From Myxococcota bacterium (GTDB lineage Bacteria; Myxococcota_A; Polyangia; Polyangiales; Polyangiaceae), in NCBI GenBank assembly GCA_963169915.1, contig CAUJEM010000009.1, forward strand, positions 1-64,000: a stretch of DNA of 64,000 bases. Direction: 5' to 3'. Shown here one piece after another: positions 49,013 to 59,022 of this stretch. Below the pieces are notes generated by a model, which did no database searches, was not told where the DNA came from, and saw nothing but the letters and a program-made list of their open reading frames with translations. A program made the position numbers and the translations under genes. The stretch's first letter is position 1, and every line of letters begins with the position of its first letter.

Positions 49013-50587
49013 ATGACCTTCACTGAAGCGGCAGCCCTCGTGCTGCGCCTCGTCGGCAAGCCCCTACACTACAAAGAGATCACTGACGTCGCCATCGAGA
49101 AGAACCTCCTCAGCCACGTGGGCAAGAGCCCCGAGGTGACCATGGGGGCTCGCTTGGCGGCGCTCGTCAAGAAGCATGATCGCGACAACCCCTTGGTGCG
49201 GATCAAGCCCGGGGTGTTCGCGCTGCGGGAGTGGGACGACAAGACCATCGAGCAGGGCCTCGCCGACCGCACCCCAGCGCTGGAGCGCATCGCACAGCAG
49301 CCGGACATCCCCATCCCCAGCGTCAGCCCAGAGGCGCCCACCGCCGCGCTGGCGCGCGCCGGGGGAGACGAAGGGGCGGCTCAGCCCGACGCTCAGGAGA
49401 TAGCCCGCGGGCAGCTAGCCGCCGAGGCTACCGCGTTTTTTGCCAGTGAAGAGGACGACGACGAGCCCATCTTCGGTGGCGCGCCGGCCGCGTCTGCCGC
49501 CGCCGAGGGGGCCGCGGGCGAGGAGGCTGGACAGCGAGGGCGCCGCCGTGGCCGTCGCCGCCGCAACGGCGACGACGCGGGCCGTGACGCCGGCGGAGGG
49601 GATGATCTGCCGGGCTACACCGTCAGTGACGCCCCGGCCGATCTGGACCTCGAAGCGCTGGAGCCGCGCCGGGAGGAGCCGCGTGAGCGCGACCGTGAGC
49701 GTGACCGTGAGCCCCGCCGCGACGAGCCGCGGCGCGAGCGTGAGGCGCGCCGTGAGCGCGACGACGGCCGGATGGACGTCCGCGGCCCGCTGGACGATCT
49801 CACCGGCGTGGAGCTCGCCCAGCAGCTCCACCAGGTGCTGCTCGGCTTCGACAAGGGGCAGGGGCCGGTCCCCATCGGGAGGCTCGTGGAGCAGCTCCAG
49901 CGGCGGGGCAAGTGGGGGGCGGAGCCCTCTCAGGCCCAGGCGCTCGTCCAGGCGGTCCTTCGAGCGGACAACCTCAGACGCTCCGCGGCCGGACAGCGCC
50001 CACGGTTTCGGTTGAGCGGCGGGCGCGCGGCCCCGACCGACTGGGCGATGGACCCGGAGCTGCTTCGGCTCGAGCGAGAGGCGCAGAGCGCCGTGGAGCG
50101 CTATCGCGACGTGGCGCGACGACAGCTCATGCGGCGGCTCCAGGAGCTGACGCCGCGGGCAGGGACGGAGCTGTTCGCCTTGCTCTTCGAGCGCCTGGGG
50201 ATCACGGAGCTGACGCTCATCAAGCGCCCGGGCGCGCCACCTGCCGAGCTGCACTTCGCTGGCAGGCAGCGTGGACCGATGGGGGAGGCACACCTCGCCC
50301 TCTTGGTGCGCCAGGACGGTCGGGAGGTCGGCCGCGAGCGCGTCAGCGAGCTGCGTGGGACGCTGCACCACTACGGCTCGGCCAGCGCGGGGGTGATCCT
50401 CACCACCGGGCAGGTCCTCAGCGGCGCCCGTGAAGAGGCCGCGGCGGCGGGCGCCGCGCCGGTGGCGCTCTACGACGGGCTGGCGCTGGCCAAGCTCTGC
50501 GAGGAGCAAGGCGTCGGAGTAAAGCTGACGCAGCTCCCGCTGCCTCAGCTGGATCTCGAGCTGTTCGAGGCCTTGCGGGGCGCATGA
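49013..50587 (+). CDS. HARE-HTH protein with Mrr-like (endonuclease-fold) C-terminal domain
   Basis: 524 residues from the ATG at 49013. Residues 1-75 are a HARE-HTH winged helix (LHYKEITDVAIEKNLL, RIKPGVFALREW), as in the RpoE delta factor and ASXL proteins. An Asp/Glu-rich, then Arg/Glu-rich low-complexity segment follows (REEPRERDRERDRE). A second winged-helix-like unit lies around 255-330. The C-terminus (about 345-524) follows the Mrr fold up to GVILTTGQVLSGAREEA and ALYDGLALAKL, but the expected catalytic D ... QxK residues are replaced (LHF, LLVRQD). So probably DNA-binding without nuclease activity. Stop overlaps the next ATG by 4 nt. Confidence 0.82.
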   Translation: MTFTEAAALVLRLVGKPLHYKEITDVAIEKNLLSHVGKSPEVTMGARLAALVKKHDRDNPLVRIKPGVFALREWDDKTIEQGLADRTPALERIAQQPDIPIPSVSPEAPTAALARAGGDEGAAQPDAQEIARGQLAAEATAFFASEEDDDEPIFGGAPAASAAAEGAAGEEAGQRGRRRGRRRRNGDDAGRDAGGGDDLPGYTVSDAPADLDLEALEPRREEPRERDRERDREPRRDEPRREREARRERDDGRMDVRGPLDDLTGVELAQQLHQVLLGFDKGQGPVPIGRLVEQLQRRGKWGAEPSQAQALVQAVLRADNLRRSAAGQRPRFRLSGGRAAPTDWAMDPELLRLEREAQSAVERYRDVARRQLMRRLQELTPRAGTELFALLFERLGITELTLIKRPGAPPAELHFAGRQRGPMGEAHLALLVRQDGREVGRERVSELRGTLHHYGSASAGVILTTGQVLSGAREEAAAAGAAPVALYDGLALAKLCEEQGVGVKLTQLPLPQLDLELFEALRGA

Positions 50588-51462
50588 ACCTCGCGACGGC
50601 TCGAGCGGGGCTGCTGGGCGCTGGGCTGCTGGCGGCGTGCAGCAGCCCGCCGCCGTCGCAGTTTCCTTCGGCCAACGCGGCGCTGGAGCGCATGCACGCC
50701 ACCCACGAGTGCAGCCGCGGCGTCGCGGGGGAGGCCAAGCTCGACTACTTCGACGATTCGGGGCGGGTCCGGGGCGAGCTGCTCTACGTCGCCATGCTGC
50801 CGGAGCAGCTCCGCTTCGACGTGGTGAGCCCCTTCGGCGCCACCGTGGTCACGCTCACCTCCGACGGCCAGCGCTTCGGGCTCTTCGATCTCCCGAACAA
50901 GCAGTACCTCTACGGCCCCGCCAACGGCTGCAACGTCGCCCGCTTCACGCGAGTCCCGGTCCCGCCCTTCGCGCTGGTGCAGATGCTACGCGGTGAGGCG
51001 CCGGTGCTGGTGCACCGCCCGGGTGACGCGCAGCTACGCTGGGCCGGCGGCGCCTATGAGATCACGGTCGCCAGCACGCGCTCGGCCTCGCAGCTCATCC
51101 GGCTGGTCCCCCACCCGGAGGACTTCCAGAAGCCCTGGGCCCAGCAGCGCGTGCGCGTCCTCGGGGTCTCGGTGGAGCAGCGAGGCAACCCCATCTACTC
51201 AGTGAGCTTCGAGGATCACGTGATGGTCAAGACGGCGCCAGCGCGCGTGGACCCCGACGGCCTCGAGCCGCCCATCGCGCCGAGCGGCCCCGAGTGTCGG
51301 ACGGAGATCCCCCGCGCCATCCGCTTCGAGGTGCCGTACAGCGGCCAAGACCTCATCATCAAGGCGAAGGAGCTGAACCACAACCCACCGCTCGCCGAGG
51401 GGGTCTTTCAGCAGGAGCCGCCCCGAGGGGTGCGCTCGCGGCAGGCGCTCTGCACGGACTGA
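50584..51462 (+). CDS. LolA/LolB-like (DUF4292-type) lipoprotein
   Basis: 292 residues. Lipobox LLAACSS. The mature half-barrel pattern GELLYVAMLPEQLRFDVVSPFG and TLTSDGQRFGLFDLPNKQYLYG resembles LolB-like/DUF4292 outer-membrane lipoproteins that bind a lipid or a lipoprotein tail. Two sites, CNVARF and CRTEIPRAI, add cysteines. ATGA overlap with the HARE-HTH gene; the reason for this unusual pairing is not evident from sequence. Confidence 0.78.
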   Translation: MNLATARAGLLGAGLLAACSSPPPSQFPSANAALERMHATHECSRGVAGEAKLDYFDDSGRVRGELLYVAMLPEQLRFDVVSPFGATVVTLTSDGQRFGLFDLPNKQYLYGPANGCNVARFTRVPVPPFALVQMLRGEAPVLVHRPGDAQLRWAGGAYEITVASTRSASQLIRLVPHPEDFQKPWAQQRVRVLGVSVEQRGNPIYSVSFEDHVMVKTAPARVDPDGLEPPIAPSGPECRTEIPRAIRFEVPYSGQDLIIKAKELNHNPPLAEGVFQQEPPRGVRSRQALCTD

Positions 51463-51470
51463 GCCGAGGC

Positions 51471-52256
51471 TCAGCCGTCAGCGGTGAGCGCCGCGAGCAG
51501 CGCTCCAGGGGCGTCGCTGATGAGGCCGTCCACCCCCAAGCGTGCCAGCGTCCGCGCGACGGCTGGCTCATTGACGGTCCAGACGTAGACGAGCGCGCCG
51601 CGGGCTCGTAGCGGCGCCACGTAGTCCTCTGTCAGCAGGGCGGCTTCGGGGTTGACCCCGCTGGCGCCGACCGCTCGCCACCCTGGAGCCGACCGGAGCC
51701 AGCGCTGGCCGGCGTGCACGAGCCAGGCCACCGGGACCTGGCGCTGAGCGCGCGCCAGGGCGGTGACCAGCAGAGGATCGAAGCTCGAGAGCAGCAGCCG
51801 GTCCCCGGCGTCTCGCTCCTGCGCGAGGGCTTGGAGGACGCCTTGGAGCAGCGCCAGTCTGCTGGAGACGTCGTGCTTCAGCTCGATGTCGAGGCGCTGG
51901 TCACGCTCGCGCGCCCAACGGAGCGCGTCCATCAGCGTGGGTGGACGCTCGCCTTCCCCGACGTCCACGCGGTCGAGGGCCGCGCGGTCGAGCCTCTCGA
52001 CGTCGCGGGGATCTCGGCCGCCCGTGGTGCGTGCCAGCGTACGATCGTGCAGGATGACCAGGGAGCCATCGCCGGCCAGCCGCACGTCCAGCTCGACGCC
52101 ATCCGCACCCTGCCGCGCGGCCAGCTCGAAGGCTCGGAGGGTGTTCTCCGGGGCGGCTCGGCGGGCCCCACGGTGCCCCAAGACGAGCGGACGGTGCCCC
52201 GCTCGACGCGCCCAGGTAGGGTAGCGCCCTCGGGGACCCAGCGGGGCGTGCCTCAT
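51471..52256 (-). CDS. Glycerophosphodiester phosphodiesterase
   Basis: 261 residues from the ATG at 52256, whose ATGA overlaps the DHH gene stop. GDPD signature: [14 protein letters not shown] (His28, Arg29), then GVELDVRL (Glu55, Asp57) and [11 protein letters not shown] (His70), and the later LDIELKHD (metal-binding Glu). It hydrolyses glycerophosphodiesters to glycerol-3-phosphate and an alcohol. No signal peptide, so cytoplasmic. Complete. Confidence 0.93.
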   Translation of the reverse strand: MRHAPLGPRGRYPTWARRAGHRPLVLGHRGARRAAPENTLRAFELAARQGADGVELDVRLAGDGSLVILHDRTLARTTGGRDPRDVERLDRAALDRVDVGEGERPPTLMDALRWARERDQRLDIELKHDVSSRLALLQGVLQALAQERDAGDRLLLSSFDPLLVTALARAQRQVPVAWLVHAGQRWLRSAPGWRAVGASGVNPEAALLTEDYVAPLRARGALVYVWTVNEPAVARTLARLGVDGLISDAPGALLAALTADG

Positions 52257-53212
52257 CGGTCGAGCTCTCGGGCGATCTCGAGGCCTACGGCTTGCGCGTG
52301 CTCGAGCTCGTGCGGTGGGAAGGAGATGCCGCCGACGAAGGGGTGTCCCCCGCCGCCGTGGCGCGCGCAGATGGCGCTGATGTCTCTGTCGAGGGCCGCG
52401 CCGTGCCAGGGGTTGAAGCCGACCGAGATGCGGACGCCGCCGGGCAGGCGCCCCACCACGACCGAATACAGCGACTCCGGGTAGAGCGCGTAGGTGACGA
52501 ATTTCCCGACGGTCTCCAGCAGCTGCCCCGTGAGGTCGACGTAGACGACGCGCCCCATGGCGCGCGCCGTGCTGCGCACGCGCGCGACGAAGCGCTCGTG
52601 CTTGGCGGCGAGCGGCGCCCAGCGCTGTTGGATGAAGGGGCTCGCCGCCACCACGTGCAGCGGCTGCTGGAGCAGCGCCGGGACGAGCCTGGCGAGGAAG
52701 CGGTCGTCCCCGTAGTGCTCGGTCACCCCTACGAGCTGCATCACCGCCGTGTCGCGGTTGGTGGCCGCCGCGGCGCTGGTGAAGCGCGCTGCGTCGACGG
52801 TATCGGCGAGCTGGATGAGCTCGGTGAGCTCGCTCAGGTCGAGCCCATGGTCCTGCTGGGCGACGTCGGCGATGAGCTTGGTGCAGGAGCTGTAGCTGGG
52901 CTGGAAGTGAAAGCCACGCGCGCCGCGCCACGCCTCGAACTGGTCTCGGTCGGCCTCGCTGGCGAAGGCGGTCCGGTGATGATCGAAGTACCAACCCAGC
53001 CGCTCTGCGGGAAAAAACCGATAATCAAGGATGGCGTTGTCGTCACCCGTGAGCACGCTAGCGTCGGCGCGGAGCTGCTGGGCTCCATAGCCACAGGCGC
53101 GGTAGCGCAGCTCGGCGGCGGCACCGCGAAGGTGCTGGTAGAGCCGCGTGAAGACCACGGCGCTCGCCAAGCCATCGAAGCAGTGCCCGTGGGTTGCCAC
53201 CACTAGCTTCAT
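52253..53212 (-). CDS. DHH-family phosphoesterase
   Basis: 319 residues from the ATG at 53212; upstream in-frame extensions only shadow other genes. N-terminal [12 protein letters not shown] (His8, His10, Asp13), LDYRFF (Asp63) and FDHH (77-79) are the metal-binding motifs of the DHH core, and [14 protein letters not shown] is the substrate-binding GGGH of the DHHA1 domain. Similar proteins degrade short oligonucleotides or cyclic dinucleotides. Coupled with the GDPD gene by 4 nt. Exact substrate unknown. Confidence 0.9.
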   Translation of the reverse strand: MKLVVATHGHCFDGLASAVVFTRLYQHLRGAAAELRYRACGYGAQQLRADASVLTGDDNAILDYRFFPAERLGWYFDHHRTAFASEADRDQFEAWRGARGFHFQPSYSSCTKLIADVAQQDHGLDLSELTELIQLADTVDAARFTSAAAATNRDTAVMQLVGVTEHYGDDRFLARLVPALLQQPLHVVAASPFIQQRWAPLAAKHERFVARVRSTARAMGRVVYVDLTGQLLETVGKFVTYALYPESLYSVVVGRLPGGVRISVGFNPWHGAALDRDISAICARHGGGGHPFVGGISFPPHELEHAQAVGLEIARELDR

Positions 53213-53308
53213 GGATCTCCACGTAGCATGACGCTGCCGCGCTGCGGAGGTCGTGGTAAGAAGGGGGCCGAGAACGCTCGCGACGGTCGCGGGCCAGAGG
53301 TCACACCC

Positions 53309-53971
53309 ATGAAGCTTACCCCGGTCCTCATCATCGCGCTTGGCGCCGCCTCCACCCTCGCGTGCAAGAAGAAGGGTGATCAGCCGCCGCAGTCGAGCTA
53401 CCAGCAGCCGCAGTGCGGCGGCTACAACCAGCCGCCGTGCCAGCCGGTCAGCACCTGCGGAGGGGTGGGTCAGCCTGCGTGCCCGGCGCCCGCGCCCAGC
53501 ACGACGGCGACGACCGCGCCGACCGACCCGCTGCAGGCGCTCATCGGTGGCTTCTTGAGCGCGACCTCGTCGTCGCTCGGCGCGTTCACGGGTGGGGAGC
53601 TCGGGCCAATTCAAGGCGGTATCGAGCTGCGCGCCAAGGAGGACGCCAAGGGCATGCGCCCCGTAGGGCAGCTCATGAGCGCGAAGCTCCAGCAGGGGAG
53701 CCACGCAGAGGGGGACCTGCTGATGGAGCCGGGCAAGTGCTACACCATCGTCGGCTTCGGGGGCTTTGGCGTGAGCCGTTTTCAGATCAACGTCATCGTC
53801 CCCGTCGTCAACCAGGTGCTCGCCCAGAGCCCGGACGGCTCGCCTGCGCCCACGCTCGGCCCGAAAGATCAGTGCTTGCGGACGCCCGCGCCAGCGCCCA
53901 TGCCCGTGAAGGTCGACCTGTACCTCATCCAAGGGCAAGGCATGGTGGGCGCGCAGGCCTACGTGAAGTAG
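53309..53971 (+). CDS. Lipoprotein of unknown function
   Basis: 220 residues from the ATG at 53309. Lipobox STLACKK. A short Gln/Pro/Cys-rich stretch (SSYQQPQCGGYNQPPCQPV) leads to a compact domain (about 75-220) with EPGKCYTIVGFGGFGVSRF and VKVDLYLIQGQGMVGAQAY, as in exported proteins of Myxococcota without known function. The four cysteines of the linker could be cross-linked. A strong hairpin follows. Confidence 0.75.
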   Translation: MKLTPVLIIALGAASTLACKKKGDQPPQSSYQQPQCGGYNQPPCQPVSTCGGVGQPACPAPAPSTTATTAPTDPLQALIGGFLSATSSSLGAFTGGELGPIQGGIELRAKEDAKGMRPVGQLMSAKLQQGSHAEGDLLMEPGKCYTIVGFGGFGVSRFQINVIVPVVNQVLAQSPDGSPAPTLGPKDQCLRTPAPAPMPVKVDLYLIQGQGMVGAQAYVK

Positions 53972-54010
53972 GCCCCGGCGCCGTCCAGGGGAGGGGGCGT
54001 CGCTCCCTCG

Positions 54011-54044
54011 CCGTCCGAGCCCCGCACAACGGGCGCTCGGACGG
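54011..54044 (+). terminator. Strong hairpin between the lipoprotein and dprA
   Basis: Ten-base repeat CCGTCCGAGC / GCTCGGACGG, with the inner CCCG / CGGG also paired (one bulged C) and a CACAA loop. It ends 14 bp before the dprA ATG. No T-run. A terminator for the upstream gene or a leader structure for dprA. Confidence 0.55.
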
Positions 54045-54058
54045 ACCGAGGGGAGCTC

Positions 54059-54961
54059 ATGGGCTCCGTTGTCGCGCGGCGGCTTCGAGGCGCGGAGCTG
54101 CCCTCCGCCCTCACCACCTTGCCAGCGCCGCCGGAGGAGCTGTGGCTGTCGGGGCCGTGGCCGGACGGTCCGGCGGTCGCCCTCGTCGGCACGCGCAAGG
54201 CCAGCGCCGAGGCGCTCCGGTTCACGAGCCAGCTCGCGCGTGAGCTCGCCGAGCGTGGGATCTGGATCGTCTCGGGCGGGGCCGAGGGCATCGACACCGC
54301 CGCACACCGGGGAGCGCTGGCCGCCCAGGGTGGCGGCGCCACGCTCGTGGTCGCCCCGGCGGGGATCGAACGCCCGTATCCAGCGGAGAACGCGGAGCTG
54401 TTCCAGGCGATCCTTGGGCGCGGGGGCGCCTACGTGTCGCTGGTTCCCCCGGCGGTGGCCGCGACACGCCAGGCGTTCTTTCCCCGCAACGCGGTGCTGG
54501 TGGCGCTGGCCCAGGTCTTGGTCGTCGTGGAGACGGGCGTCCGCGGGGGAGCCCGAAACGCCGCCAAGGTAGCGCGCGCGCTCGGGCGCCCGTGCCTCGT
54601 GGTGCCTCAAGCACCCTGGTGCCGGGCGGCGCTCGGCGGGCTCGTGGAGCTCGAGCTGGGGGCGCGCCCCTTGGTCGGGCTGCACAGCGTCCTCGAGGCG
54701 CTGTCACGGGCGGCCCCGTACGTCCCGCGCGCCGTGCGCCCCCGCGCCGTTCCGGCCCAGGAGCCACTGCCGGGGCTCGGCGGTGACGGGCCGACCGAGC
54801 GGGTCCTCAGGGCCGTCCAGCGGGGCCGTCGGAGCGTGGACGAGGTCTGTGAGGCGACCCAATTGTCGGCCGCGGAGGTGTCCTCGGCGCTGCTCGACCT
54901 CGCGCTGGAGTCACGGCTCAGGGTGTCCCCCTCGGGCCGGATCGAGCTGGTAAATACCTAG
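54059..54961 (+). CDS. dprA: DNA processing protein DprA (Smf)
   Basis: 300 residues. Rossmann-like core: ALVGTRKASAEAL, IVSGGAEGIDTAAHRGAL (signature), FFPRNAVLVALAQVLVVVETG and ARNAAKVARALGRPCLVV. It protects incoming single-stranded DNA and loads RecA in transformation. The N-terminal SAM-like domain is reduced and the C-terminal winged helix (about 240-300) is present. A GGGGAG site lies 4 nt before the ATG. First of the conserved dprA-topA-trmFO series. Confidence 0.92.
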   Translation: MGSVVARRLRGAELPSALTTLPAPPEELWLSGPWPDGPAVALVGTRKASAEALRFTSQLARELAERGIWIVSGGAEGIDTAAHRGALAAQGGGATLVVAPAGIERPYPAENAELFQAILGRGGAYVSLVPPAVAATRQAFFPRNAVLVALAQVLVVVETGVRGGARNAAKVARALGRPCLVVPQAPWCRAALGGLVELELGARPLVGLHSVLEALSRAAPYVPRAVRPRAVPAQEPLPGLGGDGPTERVLRAVQRGRRSVDEVCEATQLSAAEVSSALLDLALESRLRVSPSGRIELVNT

Positions 54962-54982
54962 GATTATAGAGGTTAGTTGCTG

Positions 54983-55000
54983 GTCCCCTAGACAGGGGGC
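54983..55000 (+). terminator. Short hairpin after dprA
   Basis: GTCCCCT-AGAC-AGGGGGC: 7-bp stem (one G-T pair), 4-nt loop, 21 nt after the dprA stop, within the unusually AT-richer dprA-topA gap. Weak terminator or attenuator candidate; it is followed by TTGCATT. Confidence 0.4.
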
Positions 55001-55081
55001 TTGCATTAGCGGCGGTGGGAGCGCATGTCAGGGCGTCCAGCGGCCCTGCTGAGGGCTGCCGAGCACCGCCAGAAGGAAGTG

Positions 55082-57565
55082 ATGAGCAAGACGCTCGTAG
55101 TCGTTGAGTCTCCCGCGAAGGCCAAGACCATCAAGAAGTACCTCGGCGCAGGCTATGAGGTGCTGGCCAGCAAGGGGCACGTCAAAGACCTCCCCAAGAA
55201 GCTCGGGATCGACGTCGAGGGGGGGTTCACGGAGACCTATGAGGTCATCGAGGCGAAGGCGCCCGTCTTGAGGGAGCTCAAGAGCCACGCGAAGTCCGCT
55301 GAGCGTGTCCTCTTGGCGACGGACCCGGATCGTGAAGGCGAGGCCATCGCGTGGCACATCGCGGAGGAGCTCAAGCGCCCGAAGCTGCAGATGCAGCGCG
55401 TCGAGTTCCATGAGATCACCAAGAAGGGCGTGGAGGCCGGGCTCAAGGCGCCCCGCGCCCTCGACTCTCATCTCTACGACGCCCAGCGGTCACGGCGAGT
55501 CCTGGACCGCATCGTCGGCTATGACGTCTCGGCGCTGGTGTGGTCGAAGCTCGCCTTCGGGCTCAGCGCGGGCCGCGTCCAGTCCGTCGCCCTGAGGCTC
55601 ATCGTCGATCGCGAGCGAGAGATCGAGGCCTTCGTCCCCGTGGAGTACTGGAACATCGGGGCGCTGCTGCGGGGCAAGTCCAAGACCAAGTTCATGGCGC
55701 GGCTCGCTCGGCTGGACGGCGAGAAGGCGGAGATCGGCACGGGGGAGCAGGCGGCGGCCGTGCGGTCGGATCTCGAGAGCGCGCGCTACGTCGTACGAGC
55801 GGTGACGAAGAAGGAGCAGCGCCGCAACGCACCGGCCCCGTACACCACCAGTAAGCTCCAGCAAGACGCCACCACGCACCTGCGCTTCACCACGAAGCGC
55901 ACCATGAACGTGGCGCAGAAGCTCTACGAGGGCATCGATCTCAAGAAGGACGGCGGCCCCGTCGGGCTCATCACCTACATGAGGACGGACTCCACCCGGG
56001 TCAGCCCGGACGCCGTGGAGGGCGTGCGGGAGCACATCGCCGAGCGCTTCGGCAAGGACTACGTGCCGGTGAAGCCGAACCTCTTCAAGTCGAAGAAGAG
56101 CGCGCAGGAGGCGCACGAGGCCATCCGACCGACGTCGCTGGAGTACACCCCCTGGCTCGTGCGCAAGCACCTGACCGACGAGCAATTCAAGCTCTACCGG
56201 CTGATCTGGAACCGCTTCGTCGCCTCGCAGATGGCGCCCGCCGTCTACGACCAGACGAGCGTCGACATCGACGCGGCGCCGAGCCGGCCCGCGGCGAAAT
56301 ACCGGGTGCTCGGCCTGCGCGCCAGCGGCAAGGTGCTGAAGTTCAGCGGGTGGCTTGCCCAGTACGAGGCGAGCAGCAAGCAAGCGGTGGAGACCGCGGA
56401 GCCGTCCGAGGAGGACGGCGAGCGGCCGCTCGAGCTCGCTGGGGAGGACGAGGCGCTCGACGCTCCGCCGGACTCTGGGACGCAGCCGCTCGGGACGGCG
56501 GCGCGTTGGGAGGGGGAGCTCGATGATGACGACCACGCGCTGCCGGCGTTGGAGGAGGGGGAGACCCTGGCGCTCGTGGCCCCGCCAGGCGTCGTCACCG
56601 AGCAGAAGTTCACGCAGCCTCCGCCGCGCTTCAACGAGGGCTCCCTGGTCAAGGAGCTGGAGAAGCGCGGCATCGGCCGCCCCAGCACCTACGCAGAGAT
56701 CATCGGGAAGGTGCAGGCGCGGGACTACGTCGAGCGCCTGCCGGGTGGGCAGATGAAGGCGACCGAGCTCGGGAAGATCATCATCGACGGGCTCGTCGGT
56801 ACGGAGCTCGAGTTCATGGACCCGAGCTTCACCGCGAGCATGGAGGAGGAGCTGGACGAGGTCGCCGCGGGCCGCTTGGGCCGGGTCGAGCTGCTCGGGC
56901 GCTTCTACTCGCGCTTCCGTGAGGTGCTGGACCGCTCCAAGAAGCAGAAGCGCTGGGCGCCGGAGCCCGAGCGCACGGCGGAGAAGTGCGAGAAGTGCGA
57001 CGGCGTGCTCCTGAAGCGCTGGAGCAAGAACGGGTTCTTTCTAGGGTGTGAGCACTACCCCACCTGCAAGTACACGCGAGATCTCGGCGCGAGCGGCGCG
57101 GCGGCCCCGGAGCCGACGGAGTACCCGTGTCAGCTCTGCGGTAAGCCCATGCTGAAGAAGAAGGGGCGCTACGGGGAGTTTCTCTCATGCAGTGACTACC
57201 CCACCTGCAAGGGCACCCGACCGGTCCCGGTGGGCGTGCCCTGCCCGAAGTGTCAGGGAGACATCGTCGAGGTCAAGAGCCGCAAGCGCGGCGGCAAGAG
57301 CTTCTGGGGCTGCCAGCGCTACCCCGAGTGTGATTTCCGCTCCTGGGCCCTGCCGGTGGCGGAGGCGTGCCCGAGCTGCCAGAGCCCGTACCTCACCGTC
57401 GCCAGCACCAAGCAGCACAAGAAGCTCGTGTGCCCCAACAAGGAGTGCGGCTACTCCCGGCCCTTGGAGCAGGACGGCGAGGCCACGGGCCCCAGCTCGG
57501 AGCTGCGCCCAGGGGCCAACACCAAGGCCCGAAAGAAGGAAGCGCCCAGCGCGGTCGGCCCGTGA
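55082..57565 (+). CDS. topA: DNA topoisomerase I
   Basis: 827 residues from the ATG at 55082 ([18 protein letters not shown]) with AAGGA 5-6 nt upstream; an in-frame start at 55025 is less likely. Toprim domain ([15 protein letters not shown]), catalytic Tyr299 in [12 protein letters not shown], and four C-terminal zinc ribbons (CEKC, CQLC, CPKC and CPSC pairs, about 635-800). Relaxes negative supercoils. A Glu/Asp-rich insertion of about 60 residues (about 440-500) lies before the toroid end. GTGA overlap with trmFO. Confidence 0.96.
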   Translation: MSKTLVVVESPAKAKTIKKYLGAGYEVLASKGHVKDLPKKLGIDVEGGFTETYEVIEAKAPVLRELKSHAKSAERVLLATDPDREGEAIAWHIAEELKRPKLQMQRVEFHEITKKGVEAGLKAPRALDSHLYDAQRSRRVLDRIVGYDVSALVWSKLAFGLSAGRVQSVALRLIVDREREIEAFVPVEYWNIGALLRGKSKTKFMARLARLDGEKAEIGTGEQAAAVRSDLESARYVVRAVTKKEQRRNAPAPYTTSKLQQDATTHLRFTTKRTMNVAQKLYEGIDLKKDGGPVGLITYMRTDSTRVSPDAVEGVREHIAERFGKDYVPVKPNLFKSKKSAQEAHEAIRPTSLEYTPWLVRKHLTDEQFKLYRLIWNRFVASQMAPAVYDQTSVDIDAAPSRPAAKYRVLGLRASGKVLKFSGWLAQYEASSKQAVETAEPSEEDGERPLELAGEDEALDAPPDSGTQPLGTAARWEGELDDDDHALPALEEGETLALVAPPGVVTEQKFTQPPPRFNEGSLVKELEKRGIGRPSTYAEIIGKVQARDYVERLPGGQMKATELGKIIIDGLVGTELEFMDPSFTASMEEELDEVAAGRLGRVELLGRFYSRFREVLDRSKKQKRWAPEPERTAEKCEKCDGVLLKRWSKNGFFLGCEHYPTCKYTRDLGASGAAAPEPTEYPCQLCGKPMLKKKGRYGEFLSCSDYPTCKGTRPVPVGVPCPKCQGDIVEVKSRKRGGKSFWGCQRYPECDFRSWALPVAEACPSCQSPYLTVASTKQHKKLVCPNKECGYSRPLEQDGEATGPSSELRPGANTKARKKEAPSAVGP

Positions 57566-59022
57566 GCGCGCCGCCGGTCGTCACCATCATCGGCGCCGGA
57601 CTCGCGGGCAGTGAGGCGGCGCTCACGCTCGCCGCGCGTGGACACCAGGTGCGGCTCTTCGAGCAGAAGCCCGTGGCGCGCACCCCCGCTCAGACGAGCG
57701 ACCTGCTGTGCGAGCTCGTGTGTAGCAACTCTCTCCGCGGCGCCGCCCTCACCAACGCCGTGGGCCTACTGAAGGCCGAGATGCGCCAGCTCGGGTCGCA
57801 CGTCCTGCGAGCCGCCGCGCAGACCAGCGTGCCCGCCGGCGGCGCCCTCGCCGTGGACCGAGAGCGCTTCGCTGCGCTGATGACCGAGTGGCTCCGCTCC
57901 TCGCCGCGCATCGAGCTCGTCTCGGGCGTGGTGGAGCGGCTGCCCGCGGAGCGCCCGCTCATCGTCGCCACGGGGCCCTTGACGGGGGACGCGCTCGCCG
58001 CCGACATCGCCAGGAAGGTGGGCGCGGACGCCCTGGCCTACTACGACGCCATCGCGCCCATCGTCAGCGCGGACAGCGTCGACGAGTCCAAGACCTTCAG
58101 GGCCTCTCGCTACGGCAAGGGCGACCCGGACGCGTACATCAACTGCCCGCTCGACCGCGAGCAATACGAGGCCTTCGTGGCGGCGCTACGGCAAGCCGAG
58201 AAGGTGAGGCCGCGCAGCTTCGAAGAGCCACGCTACTTCGAGGGCTGCCTCCCCATCGAGGTGATGGCGGAGCGCGGGGAGCGGACGCTGGCCTTCGGAC
58301 CCATGAAGCCGGTCGGGCTCGTCGACCCGCGTGATCAGCGGCGCCCCTGGGCGGTCGTGCAGCTCCGGCGCGAGGACGAGGCCGGCACGGCCTACAACCT
58401 GGTCGGCTTTCAGACCCGGATGACGTGGTCGGAGCAAGCGCGCGTGTTCCGCATGATCCCGGGGCTCGAGGCGGCGAGCTTCGAGCGCTACGGCGCCGTG
58501 CATCGCAACACCTTCATCGACGCGCCGCGGCTGCTCAATGCGCAGATGGAGCTGCGCACCGAGCCGGGGCTCTACTTCGCTGGGCAGCTCACCGGGACGG
58601 AGGGCTACGTGGAGAGCGCCGCCGGGGGCTGGCTCGCGGCGCTGTTCATTGACCAGCGGCACGCCGGGAGGGAGCCCAGCCCGCCGCCTCCGACCACGGC
58701 GCATGGGGGGCTGCTCGCCCACCTGACGCGAGAGCGGTCCGACTACCAGCCGTCGAACATCAACTTTGCGTGCTTGGCGCCCTGGGACGGCCCTCGCCTC
58801 AGGAAGACCGACCGCTACCAGGCGATGGCGGAGCGCGCGCTCCGAGACCTGGACGCCTGGTGGACGCTGGAGCAGCAGGCTCGGCTCCGGACCGCGCCGC
58901 CTCACGCTGAGGGCTCACACGAGCTGAGCGATGGTGCCGTCGGCGAAGATCCACGCCTCCGGCGGGATGAACCAGCGGGCTCCGTCGCGAGCTATCCGGC
59001 CTCGCACCGAGAGCTCCTCTAG
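57562..59022 (+). CDS. trmFO: tRNA U54 methyltransferase TrmFO (folate/FAD-dependent)
   Basis: 486 residues from the GTG at 57562, which overlaps the topA stop (GTGA). FAD loop [13 protein letters not shown], catalytic region [30 protein letters not shown] and [10 protein letters not shown] are diagnostic. It methylates U54 of tRNA using 5,10-methylene-THF. Usual length is about 440 residues; the last about 40 ([20 protein letters not shown] and beyond) lie antisense over the hemW 3' end by 108 bp and look like read-through rather than a functional domain. Confidence 0.95.
   Translation: MSAPPVVTIIGAGLAGSEAALTLAARGHQVRLFEQKPVARTPAQTSDLLCELVCSNSLRGAALTNAVGLLKAEMRQLGSHVLRAAAQTSVPAGGALAVDRERFAALMTEWLRSSPRIELVSGVVERLPAERPLIVATGPLTGDALAADIARKVGADALAYYDAIAPIVSADSVDESKTFRASRYGKGDPDAYINCPLDREQYEAFVAALRQAEKVRPRSFEEPRYFEGCLPIEVMAERGERTLAFGPMKPVGLVDPRDQRRPWAVVQLRREDEAGTAYNLVGFQTRMTWSEQARVFRMIPGLEAASFERYGAVHRNTFIDAPRLLNAQMELRTEPGLYFAGQLTGTEGYVESAAGGWLAALFIDQRHAGREPSPPPPTTAHGGLLAHLTRERSDYQPSNINFACLAPWDGPRLRKTDRYQAMAERALRDLDAWWTLEQQARLRTAPPHAEGSHELSDGAVGEDPRLRRDEPAGSVASYPASHRELL

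Noticed and set aside
49013-50587. Restriction-modification system
   Set aside because: Mrr-like fold only; catalytic residues appear lost and there is no methyltransferase, specificity subunit or toxin/antitoxin neighbour.
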